In this document: positions 9,417-18,471 of the stretch, one piece after another
Numbering within the stretch: position 1 is the stretch's first letter
How the letters are laid out: every line of letters begins with the position of its first letter
From: Candidatus Hungatella pullicola
GTDB taxonomy: Bacteria; Bacillota; Clostridia; Lachnospirales; Lachnospiraceae
Length of the DNA stretch: 43,608 nucleotides
Assembly: GCA_019114305.1 (NCBI GenBank)
Contig: DXFU01000061.1
Span: 1-43,608 of the forward strand
Direction of reading: 5' to 3'
Translations under genes and position numbers: made by a program
The notes under the pieces: generated by a model
What the model was told of the DNA's origin: nothing
Database searches by the model: none
The model's input: only the letters and a program-made list of their open reading frames with translations

Positions 9417-11096
9417 ATGAAAACATTGACAGGAGCTGAAATTGTAATTCAGTGTCTGAAAGAGCAGGGAGTTGATACTGTATTTGGCTATCCAGGCGGT
9501 ACAATTCTCAATATATATGACGCCCTTTATAAGCATCAGGATGAGATCACTCACATTCTTACCTCCCACGAACAGGGAGCGGCTCATGCGGCAGACGGTT
9601 ATGCCAGGGCCACAGGAAGAGTAGGCGTGTGTATGGCCACCTCAGGACCTGGCGCAACCAATTTGGTTACGGGAATCGCTACTGCCTATATGGATTCTGT
9701 GCCGGTTGTAGCCATTACCTGCAACGTAGGGGTAAGCCTTCTTGGAAAAGACAGCTTCCAGGAAATTGACATTGCCGGCGTGACTATGCCCATTACCAAG
9801 TACAATTTTATTGTAAAGGATATCAGCAGACTGGCAGATACCATCCGCAGAGCATTCCGCATTGCTCAGACAGGCCGTCCCGGCCCTGTTCTGGTGGACA
9901 TTACAAAGGATGTGACCTCCAATACTTTTGAATATGAATATAAGGCCCCTGAAGAAGTGAAGCGTCAGGAGGTTAAGACTTCAGAAGAAGAGCTTGAAAC
10001 TGCTCTTGATATGATCAGAAAGTCTCAGAAGCCTTTCATTATTGCCGGAGGCGGAGCGGTAATTTCCAATGCCTCTGAAGAGCTTCGGGCTTTTGCCCAC
10101 AAAATCAATGCCCCCGTGGCAGATACCTTAATGGGAAAAGGGGCTTTTGACGGAACTGACGAGCTGTACAGCGGTATGGTAGGCATGCATGGAACCAAAA
10201 CCTCCAACTTTGGCATTACAGAGTGTGACCTGCTCATTGTGGCAGGCGCCAGATTCAGTGACCGTGTAGTGGGCAACGCTAAGAAATTCGCTTCCAATGC
10301 AAAAATACTTCAGCTGGATATTGATGAGGCTGAAATTAATAAGAATATTCATGTGGATGCCAGCATTATAGGAGATCTGAAGCTGATTCTCAAGAAGCTC
10401 AATGCCCGTCTGGATCCCATTTACCATGATGAGTGGCTGGCCCATGTGGAGCGTCTGAAGGATATGTACCCTCTTCGCTATGATAAGAATATGCTTACAG
10501 GGCCTTATGTAATAGAGGCTATTGACCGCCTGACAGGCGGCGATGCCATTATAACCACTGAGGTAGGACAGCATCAGATGTGGGCTGCCCAGTATTATAA
10601 GTTCCGCAGACCAAGGACTCTTATTACATCAGGAGGACTGGGAACTATGGGGTATGGCCTGGGGGCCGCCCTTGGAGCCAAGATGGGCTGTAAGGATAAG
10701 ACTGTGTTTAACATTGCGGGAGACGGCTGCTTCCGGATGAATATGAATGAGATTGCAACAGCCACCCGTTATAATATTCCGGTCATTCAGGTTGTTCTTA
10801 ACAATCATGTTCTGGGAATGGTTCGTCAGTGGCAGACACTGTTCTATGGAAAGCGTTATTCGCATACAGTATTGAATGACCATGTGGATTTTGTCAAGAT
10901 CGCGGAGGGAATGGGAGCCAAGGCATATAAGGTTACCAGCAGGGAAGAACTGGAGCCTGTGCTTAAGGAGGCGATGGAGTTAAACATTCCAGTGGTCATT
11001 GACTGTCAGATTCACTGTGATGACAAAGTATTCCCCATGGTATCCCCGGGGGCGCCTATTGAGGAAGCTTTTGATGCGGAGGATCTGAAACTATAA
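9417..11096 (+). CDS. ilvB: Acetolactate synthase, catalytic (large) subunit
   Basis: Thiamine-diphosphate enzyme that condenses pyruvate to acetolactate, or with 2-ketobutyrate to acetohydroxybutyrate, the first common step of branched-chain amino acid synthesis. Glu52 in HEQGAAHAADGYAR is the catalytic glutamate. The ThDP-binding motif GDGCFRMN...VVLNN is present near residues 435-465. About 559 residues from the ATG at 9417; the in-frame GTG at 9408 sits only 2 bases from the AGGAG site, so the ATG at 11 bases is preferred. No small regulatory subunit (ilvN) follows, and a terminator comes directly after. A catabolic AlsS-type role is less likely given the neighbours. Confidence 0.95.
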   Translation: MKTLTGAEIVIQCLKEQGVDTVFGYPGGTILNIYDALYKHQDEITHILTSHEQGAAHAADGYARATGRVGVCMATSGPGATNLVTGIATAYMDSVPVVAITCNVGVSLLGKDSFQEIDIAGVTMPITKYNFIVKDISRLADTIRRAFRIAQTGRPGPVLVDITKDVTSNTFEYEYKAPEEVKRQEVKTSEEELETALDMIRKSQKPFIIAGGGAVISNASEELRAFAHKINAPVADTLMGKGAFDGTDELYSGMVGMHGTKTSNFGITECDLLIVAGARFSDRVVGNAKKFASNAKILQLDIDEAEINKNIHVDASIIGDLKLILKKLNARLDPIYHDEWLAHVERLKDMYPLRYDKNMLTGPYVIEAIDRLTGGDAIITTEVGQHQMWAAQYYKFRRPRTLITSGGLGTMGYGLGAALGAKMGCKDKTVFNIAGDGCFRMNMNEIATATRYNIPVIQVVLNNHVLGMVRQWQTLFYGKRYSHTVLNDHVDFVKIAEGMGAKAYKVTSREELEPVLKEAMELNIPVVIDCQIHCDDKVFPMVSPGAPIEEAFDAEDLKL

Positions 11097-11111
11097 GATA
11101 AGGCAGGAAAG

Positions 11112-11145
11112 AAGCCGGTCTGGAAGTATTCCGGCCGGCTTTTTC
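11112..11145 (+). terminator. Intrinsic terminator after ilvB
   Basis: The arm AAGCCGGTCTGGAA pairs with TTCCGGCCGGCTT (one bulge, one G-U pair) around a GTA loop, followed by a run of T. It closes the leuB-ilvD-ilvB transcript and separates it from serC. Confidence 0.88.
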
Positions 11146-11206
11146 TGATAAAAAGCGGCAAGGCTCAGGGCTTTTGGCGCAAAGTAGAATAAGAGGAGGA
11201 AATGAT

Positions 11207-12292
11207 ATGAGCAGAGTGTATAATTTTTCCGCGGGTCCGGCGGTTCTGCCGGAGGAGGTGCTGAGAGAAGCAGCTGATGAAATGATGGATTACAGGGGAA
11301 GCGGCATGTCCGTAATGGAGATGAGTCATCGATCCAAGATGTTTGAGAGCATTATCGGCCAGGCAGAGGAAGATTTAAGGGAGCTGATGAACATTCCTTC
11401 TAATTATAAGGTGCTGTTTCTTCAGGGAGGAGCTTCCCAGCAGTTTGCCATGGTTCCCATGAACCTGTTTAAGAACAGAGTGGGAGATTATATTATTACA
11501 GGACAATGGGCAAAGAAAGCATGGCAGGAAGCTTCTATGTATGGAACAGCCAATGCCATTGCTTCCAGCGCAGACAAGACCTTCAGCTATATTCCTGATG
11601 TGTCTGACCTCCCTGTATCTGAAAACGCGGATTACGTGTATATCTGTGAAAATAATACCATTTACGGAACCAAGTACAAAACTCTTCCCAATACAAAGGG
11701 AAAAGATTTGGTAGCGGATATTTCCTCCTGTATTCTTTCCGAGCCTGTGGATGTAACCAAGTATGGTCTTTTATTTGCCGGAGCCCAGAAGAATGTTGGA
11801 CCTGCCGGTGTGGTAATTGTTATTATCAGAGAAGATCTTATCAGGGATGAGGTACTTCCGGGAACTCCTACCATGCTTCGTTATAAGACTCATGCGGATA
11901 ATAATTCCCTTTACAATACTCCGCCTGCTTACGGAATCTATATTTGCGGAAAGGTATTCCAGTGGGTTAAGAAGAGAGGCGGCTTACAGGCCATGAAGGA
12001 ATACAATGAAAAGAAAGCAGCTGTTCTCTATGATTACCTGGATCAGAGCTGTCTGTTTAAGGGAACTGTGGAAAAGAAAGACCGGTCTCTTATGAATGTT
12101 CCGTTTATTACAGGGGACAGTGATATGGATGCTCTGTTTGTAAAGGAGGCCAAGGCCCAGGGACTGGAAAATCTTAAGGGTCACAGAACGGTAGGAGGCA
12201 TGAGAGCCAGCATTTACAACGCTATGCCAATGGAAGGGGTAGAGAAGCTGGTTGCCTTTATGAAGGAATTTGAAGAAAAACATGGAAAATAA
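11207..12292 (+). CDS. serC: Phosphoserine aminotransferase
   Basis: PLP enzyme that converts 3-phosphohydroxypyruvate and glutamate to O-phosphoserine (serine synthesis; possibly also the pyridoxine pathway). The protein begins MSRVYNFSAGPAVLPEEVL, the family hallmark, which fixes the start at 11207 downstream of a strong GAGGAGG site; the open frame extends 11 codons further upstream. The PLP-binding lysine is Lys195 in AGAQKNVGPAG. The C-terminus has the typical GHRTVGGMRASIYNAMP stretch. The length of 361 residues is standard. It is followed closely by serA, and the pair forms an operon with the DUF1015 gene. Confidence 0.96.
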   Translation: MSRVYNFSAGPAVLPEEVLREAADEMMDYRGSGMSVMEMSHRSKMFESIIGQAEEDLRELMNIPSNYKVLFLQGGASQQFAMVPMNLFKNRVGDYIITGQWAKKAWQEASMYGTANAIASSADKTFSYIPDVSDLPVSENADYVYICENNTIYGTKYKTLPNTKGKDLVADISSCILSEPVDVTKYGLLFAGAQKNVGPAGVVIVIIREDLIRDEVLPGTPTMLRYKTHADNNSLYNTPPAYGIYICGKVFQWVKKRGGLQAMKEYNEKKAAVLYDYLDQSCLFKGTVEKKDRSLMNVPFITGDSDMDALFVKEAKAQGLENLKGHRTVGGMRASIYNAMPMEGVEKLVAFMKEFEEKHGK

Positions 12293-12316
12293 AGACCGGA
12301 AAGGGGTATGAGGAAG

Positions 12317-13480
12317 ATGAAGAAGATTCACTGCCTGAACGCGATTTCCAAACATGGAATCGAATTGCTGACAGATGAGTATCAGCTGACAGATAAAATG
12401 GAGGAAGCAGACGGAATTTTGGTGAGAAGCGCATCTATGCATGAGATGGAGTTTCCTGAGAACCTGGCTGCCATTGCCAGAGCCGGAGCAGGAGTAAATA
12501 ATATTCCTCTGGATGCCTGCGCTGAAAAAGGAATTGTTGTGTTTAACACGCCGGGAGCAAATGCCAATGGTGTAAAGGAATTGGTAATTGCCGGTCTGCT
12601 TTTGGCTTCCAGAGATATTGTAGGAGGCATTGACTGGTGCCGGGAAAACAAGGGAGATGAAAATATTGCCAAGTCCGCTGAGAAAGCCAAGAAGGCGTTT
12701 GCCGGCTGGGAGATCAAAGGAAAGAAGCTGGGTGTCATAGGTCTGGGCGCCATCGGCGCTGAGGTGGCCAACGCCGCAGATGCCCTTGGAATGGAGGTGT
12801 ATGGATACGATCCCTTCATTTCTGTAAATGGAGCGTGGAATCTTTCCAGAAATGTAAAGCACATTACAGCCGTGGATACCCTTTATAAGGAATGTGATTA
12901 TATCACCATCCATGTTCCTCTGACAGACGCTACCAGAGGATTGATTAACCAGTCCGCTTTGGATATGATGAAGGATGGAGCGGTTGTTCTTAATTTCGCC
13001 AGAGATGTTTTGGTTCAGGAAGAGGATATGGCCAAAGCCCTTGCCAGCGGAAAGGTAAGAAAGTACATTACAGACTTCCCCAACCCTCTGTCTGTAAATA
13101 TGGAGGGAGCGCTTGTAATTCCCCATTTAGGAGCTTCCACTGAGGAGTCTGAGGATAACTGCGCCAAGATGGCGGCTGCAGAGATAATGGATTACCTGGA
13201 CAATGGAAATATCCGCAACTCGGTCAATTATCCGGCCTGTGATATGGGAGTATGCAAGACCGCAGGAAGAGTGGCTGTTATGCATTTAAATATTCCCAAT
13301 ATGATTGGACAGATCACAGGAATATTGGCTGCGGGCAATGTAAATATTTCTGACATGACCAATAAGAGCCGGGATAAGTATGCCTATACTCTTTTGGATT
13401 TGGAATCCGCTCCGGAGCAGGCAACCATTGACAAGCTGAGAGAAATTAAAGGAGTGCTGCGGGTGCGGGTCATCCGGTAG
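12317..13480 (+). CDS. serA: D-3-phosphoglycerate dehydrogenase
   Basis: Oxidises 3-phosphoglycerate to 3-phosphohydroxypyruvate, the entry step of serine synthesis. The Rossmann motif GLGAIGAEVANAA lies near residue 145. The catalytic Arg is in NFARDVLV, and the His is in PHLGASTEES. A C-terminal ACT domain (about residues 315-387, starting near VAVMHLNIPNMIGQITGIL) suggests feedback control by serine. The enzyme is the short type of about 387 residues. The ATG at 12317 is preferred over 12308 because the AAAGGGG site is about 10 bases from it but only 1 base from the other. It is followed after about 15 bases by the DUF1015 gene. Confidence 0.94.
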   Translation: MKKIHCLNAISKHGIELLTDEYQLTDKMEEADGILVRSASMHEMEFPENLAAIARAGAGVNNIPLDACAEKGIVVFNTPGANANGVKELVIAGLLLASRDIVGGIDWCRENKGDENIAKSAEKAKKAFAGWEIKGKKLGVIGLGAIGAEVANAADALGMEVYGYDPFISVNGAWNLSRNVKHITAVDTLYKECDYITIHVPLTDATRGLINQSALDMMKDGAVVLNFARDVLVQEEDMAKALASGKVRKYITDFPNPLSVNMEGALVIPHLGASTEESEDNCAKMAAAEIMDYLDNGNIRNSVNYPACDMGVCKTAGRVAVMHLNIPNMIGQITGILAAGNVNISDMTNKSRDKYAYTLLDLESAPEQATIDKLREIKGVLRVRVIR

Positions 13481-13495
13481 CTGGAGGAAAAAACT

Positions 13496-14734
13496 ATGGC
13501 CATTGTAAAACCGTTTCCATGTGTAAGACCAAGCCGGGAGAATGCGCATCTGGTGGCAGCTCTTCCCTATGATGTATACAGCCGCAGGGAGGCAAGACAG
13601 GAGGCACTTTCCCATCCGCTGTCCTTTTTAAACATAGACCGTCCGGAAACTCAGTTTCCTCCGGAGACAGATATGTATGGGGAAGAAGTGTACAAAAAGG
13701 CCCAGTCCATGCTTCAGGAATGGCTGGAAAAAGGGATTTTTGTATCCGATGAGAGAAATGCTTATTATATTTATGAGCTGACCATGAACGGCAGAAGACA
13801 GACAGGTCTGGTTGCCTGTTCTTCCATTGATGATTATGTCAACGGAGTCATTAAAAAGCATGAAAATACCAGAGAAGAGAAGGAGCAGGACAGAATCCGC
13901 CATGTTGATACGATGAATGCTCAGACCGGTCCTATTTTCCTCGCTTACCGGTCCAGAAAAGACATTAATGAGATCATTGGGGCGGCTCAGAGTCAGAGAC
14001 CTTTGTACCAGTTTGTCTCTGAAGACGGAATCGGACATCGGGTTTGGGAGATCAGCGATCCGAACCAGTGCCGTGATCTGGAGAAGGCTTTTGAAACTGT
14101 TGAAAATACCTATATTGCCGATGGCCATCACAGGGCGGCCTCCGCTGTGAAAGTAGGATTGAAGCGGAGAAAAGAAAATCCGGCCTATACAGGGGAAGAG
14201 CCTTTTAATTATTTCCTGTCAGTGCTGTTTCCCGACGACCAGCTGATGATTCTTTCTTATAACCGGGTGGTAAAAGACTTAAACGGAATGACAAAGGAAG
14301 AATTTCTAGGCCGCGTGGAAGAAAATTTCTACGTTGAGGATGCAGGCAGCGGAGGCGTAGAGCCGGTGGAGAAAGGCAGTTTTGGTATGTATCTGGCTGG
14401 CAAATGGTATTTCCTTAAGGCAAAGGAGAATCTTTTGTCAGAGGATCCTGTAAAAGGGCTGGATGTTTCCCTCCTTCAGGATTATCTTCTGGGGCCGGTG
14501 CTGGGAATAGGAGATCCGAGAACAGATAAGAGAATTGATTTTATCGGGGGAATCCGGGGACTTAAGGAACTGGAGAGAAGATGCGAGACGGATATGACCG
14601 TGGCTTTTTCCATGCATCCTACTTCTATGAAGGAGTTGTTTCAGGTGGCGGATGCAGGACTTTTGATGCCTCCTAAGTCTACCTGGTTTGAGCCGAAGCT
14701 GAGAAGCGGTTTGTTTATCCATATGCTGGGTTAG
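13496..14734 (+). CDS. DUF1015 family protein (serine-operon partner)
   Basis: A 412-residue soluble protein of the DUF1015 family, of unproven biochemical function. Family marks are VKPFPCVRPS and ALPYDVYSRREA at the N-terminus, ADGHHRAASA at residues 208-217, and the C-terminal MPPKSTWFEPKLRSGLF. The ADGHHR stretch resembles the DGHxR/GxxR active-site motif of the ParB/sulfiredoxin fold, which includes the free-serine kinases SerK and SbnI. It starts 15 bases after serA with a good CTGGAGG site, so it is almost certainly part of the serine operon. No serB-type phosphoserine phosphatase is visible nearby. A role in handling phosphoserine is an inference. Confidence 0.88.
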   Translation: MAIVKPFPCVRPSRENAHLVAALPYDVYSRREARQEALSHPLSFLNIDRPETQFPPETDMYGEEVYKKAQSMLQEWLEKGIFVSDERNAYYIYELTMNGRRQTGLVACSSIDDYVNGVIKKHENTREEKEQDRIRHVDTMNAQTGPIFLAYRSRKDINEIIGAAQSQRPLYQFVSEDGIGHRVWEISDPNQCRDLEKAFETVENTYIADGHHRAASAVKVGLKRRKENPAYTGEEPFNYFLSVLFPDDQLMILSYNRVVKDLNGMTKEEFLGRVEENFYVEDAGSGGVEPVEKGSFGMYLAGKWYFLKAKENLLSEDPVKGLDVSLLQDYLLGPVLGIGDPRTDKRIDFIGGIRGLKELERRCETDMTVAFSMHPTSMKELFQVADAGLLMPPKSTWFEPKLRSGLFIHMLG

Positions 14735-14745
14735 GGGAAGTTACA

Positions 14746-15933
14746 ATGGAGAATTTTACATACTGGGTTCCTACAAAGGTGTATTTCGGAAAGGATACCC
14801 ATAAGCAGGTAGGAACTGTTATAAAAGAATATGGATTTTCTAAGATTATGATCCATTATGGAGGAGGCAGTGTTCAGAAAACCGGCCTTCTGGACCAGGT
14901 GACACAGTCCTTAAGGGACAGCGGCATTGAATATGTGCTTTTCGGGGGTGTAAGGCCAAATCCGGTTTTGTCCCTTGCCAAAGAGGGAATGGATCTGTGC
15001 AGACGGGAAAAGGTTGAATTTATACTGGCTGTAGGCGGCGGGAGTGTTATTGACTCTGCCAAATGCATTGCTGACGGGGTTTTAAATCCGGATATGGATC
15101 CATGGAAATTTTTTACTAAGGAAGCTGTTCCTGAAAAAGCCCTCCCCCATGGAAATATCCTGACTCTGGCTGCGTCGGGAAGTGAAACCAGTCAGTCCTG
15201 TGTGATTACCAATGAGGATGGAGGGTGGAAAAAAGGATTTAACAGCCCCACTCACAGACCTCTTTTCGCCATATGCAATCCGGAGCTTACCTTTACGGTT
15301 AACCGGTTTCAGACCGGATGCGGAACCGTGGACATTATGATGCACACTCTGGAACGGTATCTGGGAGGAAAGGGGAAGAATACGCCGCTTACAGACCGGA
15401 TTGGAGAAGATCTTTTAAAAACCGTTATGGAGGCCGGCGCTGTTGCCGACAAAAAGCCCGAGGATTATGAGGCCAGGGCCTCCCTGATGTGGGCTGGAAG
15501 CCTGTCTCATAATGACCTTACAGGTCTTGGGAGAGCTTATGTGATGCAGGTGCATCAGCTGGAACATGAGCTTTCGGGAATGTTTCCGTCAGTGGCTCAT
15601 GGAGCAGGTTTGTCCGCCTTGTTCTGTACCTGGGCCAGATATGTGTATCGATGGGATGTACCCCGTTTTGCGCAACTGGCTGTAAGAGTATTTCATGTGG
15701 ATATGGACTTTGAGAATCCGGAGGCCACTGCTTTGGAGGGAATCCGAAGGCTGGAAGCCTTTTTTGAAAGTCTGTCCATGCCTGTCCGCTTAAGTCAGCT
15801 GGATGCGGGGATTAAGAAAGAGGATGGGGCGGTTTTGGCTGAAAAGTGCAGCCAGGGAGGCACCAGAGTGTTAGAGGGAATTTATCTTTTGGGCAAGAAG
15901 GAAATGGAGCAAATTTATCTTCTGGCGTATTAA
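14746..15933 (+). CDS. Iron-containing (butanol-type) alcohol dehydrogenase
   Basis: A 395-residue NAD(P)H-dependent alcohol/aldehyde oxidoreductase of the group III metal-dependent family, closest in pattern to BdhA/YqhD. The N-terminal nucleotide-binding half contains AVGGGSVIDSAKCIA. Metal ligands are visible as Asp and His in GTVDIMMHTLERYL and as His residues in HQLEHELSG and VAHGAGL. It starts 11 bases after the DUF1015 stop with a weak GGGGAAG site and so probably rides on the ser transcript, although its substrate has no obvious link with serine. It may reduce fermentation aldehydes. Confidence 0.92.
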   Translation: MENFTYWVPTKVYFGKDTHKQVGTVIKEYGFSKIMIHYGGGSVQKTGLLDQVTQSLRDSGIEYVLFGGVRPNPVLSLAKEGMDLCRREKVEFILAVGGGSVIDSAKCIADGVLNPDMDPWKFFTKEAVPEKALPHGNILTLAASGSETSQSCVITNEDGGWKKGFNSPTHRPLFAICNPELTFTVNRFQTGCGTVDIMMHTLERYLGGKGKNTPLTDRIGEDLLKTVMEAGAVADKKPEDYEARASLMWAGSLSHNDLTGLGRAYVMQVHQLEHELSGMFPSVAHGAGLSALFCTWARYVYRWDVPRFAQLAVRVFHVDMDFENPEATALEGIRRLEAFFESLSMPVRLSQLDAGIKKEDGAVLAEKCSQGGTRVLEGIYLLGKKEMEQIYLLAY

Positions 15934-15982
15934 AATTAAGGTCTGTCAGACAGGAATGGGAGGCCTCCAGCAGCAAACAGCC

Positions 15983-16534
15983 TTATTCCGGCAGATCTAC
16001 GGTTATGTAATCATGACCTACAGCGGGAAGAAATCGCTGAATGATATGGGAAGTTTTGATTTTCAGGCTGGAGGTGTTGATACAGGGATGGCAGCCGATA
16101 TATTCAGAATGGAGAATCTCTTTGTCTATGGCCAGTTTCACCCGGTTGTTTTTATCATTCATAAGTCCCAGCACGCTTACAGACCCAGGGGTAAGGCCTA
16201 AAAACTCTTCCATATATTCCGAGGGAGCGAAGGACAGGCGGGAACTTCCTATTTGTCTGGAAAAAACGGCTGTCCGGAACTTCTTATGTCCGGGAAGCAT
16301 GAGAAGATAAAAATTCCTTTTCTGCGCATTGCACAGAAAGAGATTTTTGCAGATAGTGATATGAAGAAGCTGTTCCGCCTCCTGGCAGCCTTCTATGGTG
16401 TAGGCGGCGGGATGATCTGCCCGAAGATAGGGAATGGAAAGACTGTCTAAAAGGTCATAGGTTTGAAGTTCTTTTTCCAGCCGTCCGGCAGTGTCTGCAG
16501 GCCGGCCGGAATAGACGGTAGTATTATGAATCAT
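15983..16534 (-). CDS. Prolyl-tRNA editing protein (PrdX/ProXp-ala, YbaK-like)
   Basis: A 183-residue trans-editing deacylase that hydrolyses Ala-tRNA(Pro) or a similar mischarged tRNA. Family marks are the catalytic-lysine segment CKNLFL followed by RNFYLLMLPG, then SRLSFAPSEYM, LGLTPGSVSVLGLMND and the C-terminal HPCINTSSLKI, which correspond to PrdX. The start at 16534 is supported by AAGGAG eight bases upstream. It overlaps the end of the M23 peptidase gene by 11 bases, so the two form a minus-strand operon. It converges on the alcohol dehydrogenase gene. I could not confirm a terminator in the 49-base convergent gap. Confidence 0.86.
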   Translation of the reverse strand: MIHNTTVYSGRPADTAGRLEKELQTYDLLDSLSIPYLRADHPAAYTIEGCQEAEQLLHITICKNLFLCNAQKRNFYLLMLPGHKKFRTAVFSRQIGSSRLSFAPSEYMEEFLGLTPGSVSVLGLMNDKNNRVKLAIDKEILHSEYIGCHPCINTSSLKIKTSHIIQRFLPAVGHDYITVDLPE

Positions 16535-17672
16535 TGGTCTGCTCCTTATTATCAGCAGGAGGCGCGAAGTTCTCAGGGATGGCAGGATCCGCCATTTTGT
16601 ATACCCGATTGTATTCTTTGGTCTCCTGGTTTTTTATGGTTTCTGAAGTATTCATGGAAAGAAACTGGATCAGTTCATAGCAGTTGATCCAGATCTCATG
16701 ATTCCCCTCTTTTTGAGAGGGATGGAAAATAAGCTGAAGCCCAAAATGAAGATGGGGCTGTTCAATATTGTTGGTATTTTCCGTCTGACTGTAGCCGGTG
16801 CGGCCAAGGTAGCCGATTACATCTCCTGCGGTTACAATGCTGCCTTTCTCCAGGGATTTGTGGTATGGATAATTTTTCCTCAGGTGAGCATAATAATAAT
16901 AGCGTTTCCCATCGAAGCTGCGGATTCCAAGACGCCACCCTCCATACTGGTTCCATCCGATGGCATCTACATAGCCGCTTTCCACTGCCACAATGGGAGT
17001 TCCCACCTGTCCCATCATATCATGTCCCAGATGCTTTCTGTTATAGCCATAAGAGCGGGAAGCTCCGAAATCATCGTAGTCTGTATAGGGAAAGCCTTTT
17101 GCAATGGGAGAAAAGCCTTTCAGACCATATTTGGAAACCCACACTTTATCAGGAGATACAGCGCCATCCTCGTTAACGGAGGGAACCGCGTAGAGAGGAG
17201 CGCCGTCGGCCGGTATTTCTATTTCATAGGTTCCTACAAGCCCGTCCAGAACTGCTCCATAGGCTTCCCGATAATAGGGATAGTATTTCATATTGGCCGT
17301 AATCTGCTCCATGGTCTCTCCCGAAAGCAGACGGCCCGCCAGACTGTCCATATCCTCAGAGGAATAGCGGGAAAAATCGCCTCCGTATTCAGCTCCGAGA
17401 CAGGCCAGAAGATCCACCCAGTTTAAATGGGGCTCTGATTGACAGGTGTTAAGATCATACCGGAAAGCATCCTCCATTGCCCTTGCGGTAACGTCAAAAT
17501 CCACCCATTTGATGTAATCCTCAGCCTCGGACGAGGAAGCTTTTCCCGACTGGCTGACAGGAAGGAAGAGCAGGCTTGGGGATGGAAGGAAGAGAAAGAG
17601 GATAAGCAGAACCAGCAGACCGATTTCCCCGGCTATAATAAAACGAAAAGTTTTTTCCCTGGAAGAATTCAT
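16524..17672 (-). CDS. Membrane-anchored M23 metallopeptidase (LytM-type)
   Basis: A 382-residue protein with one N-terminal membrane anchor (about residues 10-35) and a C-terminal M23 zinc endopeptidase domain that should cut peptidoglycan peptides outside the cell. Zinc and catalytic residues are visible as His214 and Asp218 (HLGHD), His263 (YYAHLR) and the HLH pair His307/His309. The middle region (about 50-190) is helical and unassigned. The start at 17672 is preferred: AGGAGG lies 6 bases upstream on the minus strand, while the 17-codon upstream extension has no site. A downstream tail of about 50 polar residues follows the catalytic domain. Confidence 0.9.
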   Translation of the reverse strand: MNSSREKTFRFIIAGEIGLLVLLILFLFLPSPSLLFLPVSQSGKASSSEAEDYIKWVDFDVTARAMEDAFRYDLNTCQSEPHLNWVDLLACLGAEYGGDFSRYSSEDMDSLAGRLLSGETMEQITANMKYYPYYREAYGAVLDGLVGTYEIEIPADGAPLYAVPSVNEDGAVSPDKVWVSKYGLKGFSPIAKGFPYTDYDDFGASRSYGYNRKHLGHDMMGQVGTPIVAVESGYVDAIGWNQYGGWRLGIRSFDGKRYYYYAHLRKNYPYHKSLEKGSIVTAGDVIGYLGRTGYSQTENTNNIEQPHLHFGLQLIFHPSQKEGNHEIWINCYELIQFLSMNTSETIKNQETKEYNRVYKMADPAIPENFAPPADNKEQTNDS

Positions 17673-17875
17673 CACATACCTCCTGAAGATAAAATAGGAA
17701 GCCAGCAGGCAGAAAGGCTTCATATAATTATATTCTGTACACCAGGGAATTTATGACATCAAAATAAACTGTCTGCCAGTAAAAGAATACTATAAATGGG
17801 GAGATGGGAAAAGAGGGAGAGAAGGAAAAATTAAGAAAATTATGAAATTTTAATAATTTATTCACGGTTCCATCC

Positions 17876-17904
17876 TTTACGCGGCTCTCAGGAAATGGTA
17901 CAAT
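17876..17904 (+). promoter_or_regulatory. Candidate sigma-A promoter of the HAAS gene
   Basis: TTTACG (17876-17881) and TACAAT (17899-17904) are spaced by 17 bases, ahead of the HAAS-domain gene. The -35 is a weak match. The rest of 17673-17875 is AT-rich and shows nothing else that I recognise. Confidence 0.5.
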
Positions 17905-17961
17905 GATTTAGGTATTTCCGTGAAAGACGGGAATTCCATGGATAAAGTGAAGGAGGCTCAG

Positions 17962-18435
17962 ATGAGCAGACAGGAATTTTTACAGCGTTTACGTGACGCC
18001 CTTACAGGAGAGGTTCAGGGAAACGTAATTGAGGAAAATATCAGATATTATGACGAGTATATCAGGACGGAAGCGTCCAGGGGAGCTACGGAGGAAGAGG
18101 TGATTGACTCTATCGGTGATCCCAGACTGATTGCCCGCACCATTATAGACGCGTCTGAAGATGCGGGGGACGAAAGTTACGGCGGCAGGGATTACGATTC
18201 TTTTAACAGAAGCGGCCAGACTATATATGAGGAGGAAAGCCGGTCAAGCCGAAATTTCCATTACGTAGATTTGAATAAGTGGTATTGGAAGCTTTTGGCG
18301 GCCGTGGTTATTGTGCTCTTCTTTTTTCTGATTTTCAGCATTATATCAGGTATATTTGCGATTTTAGTTCCTCTGATGGGTCCTATCCTTCTGATCCTTC
18401 TGGTTTTGTGGTTTCTTTGCGGGATCCGCAGATAA
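17962..18435 (+). CDS. HAAS-domain (DUF1700) membrane protein
   Basis: A protein of about 157 residues. The N-terminal part is a HAAS signalling/assembly helix domain (SRQEFLQRLRDAL...YDEYI...IDSIGDP), the usual DUF1700 pattern. Then come an acidic/serine-rich linker and two C-terminal hydrophobic helices separated by a short turn. Such proteins are often partnered with PadR-like regulators, but none is next to it here. The start at ATG 17962 follows AAGGAGG by about 5 bases; an upstream GTG at 17920 keeps the frame open but has no site. An efficient terminator follows it. Function unknown. Confidence 0.82.
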   Translation: MSRQEFLQRLRDALTGEVQGNVIEENIRYYDEYIRTEASRGATEEEVIDSIGDPRLIARTIIDASEDAGDESYGGRDYDSFNRSGQTIYEEESRSSRNFHYVDLNKWYWKLLAAVVIVLFFFLIFSIISGIFAILVPLMGPILLILLVLWFLCGIRR

Positions 18436-18471
18436 CATGTGAAAATAAATATAAAATATTACGAAAATGTT

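Noticed and set aside
11984..13126. 380-codon open frame on the minus strand
   Set aside because: Antisense shadow of serC and serA; low-complexity product and no start signals.
15934..15982. Possible terminator between the convergent alcohol dehydrogenase and tRNA-editing genes
   Set aside because: Only short palindromes (CTGTCAGACAG, GGAGGCCTCC) without a T run are present.
16698..17426. 242-codon open frame on the plus strand
   Set aside because: Antisense to the M23 peptidase gene, which has zinc-site motifs and a good start.
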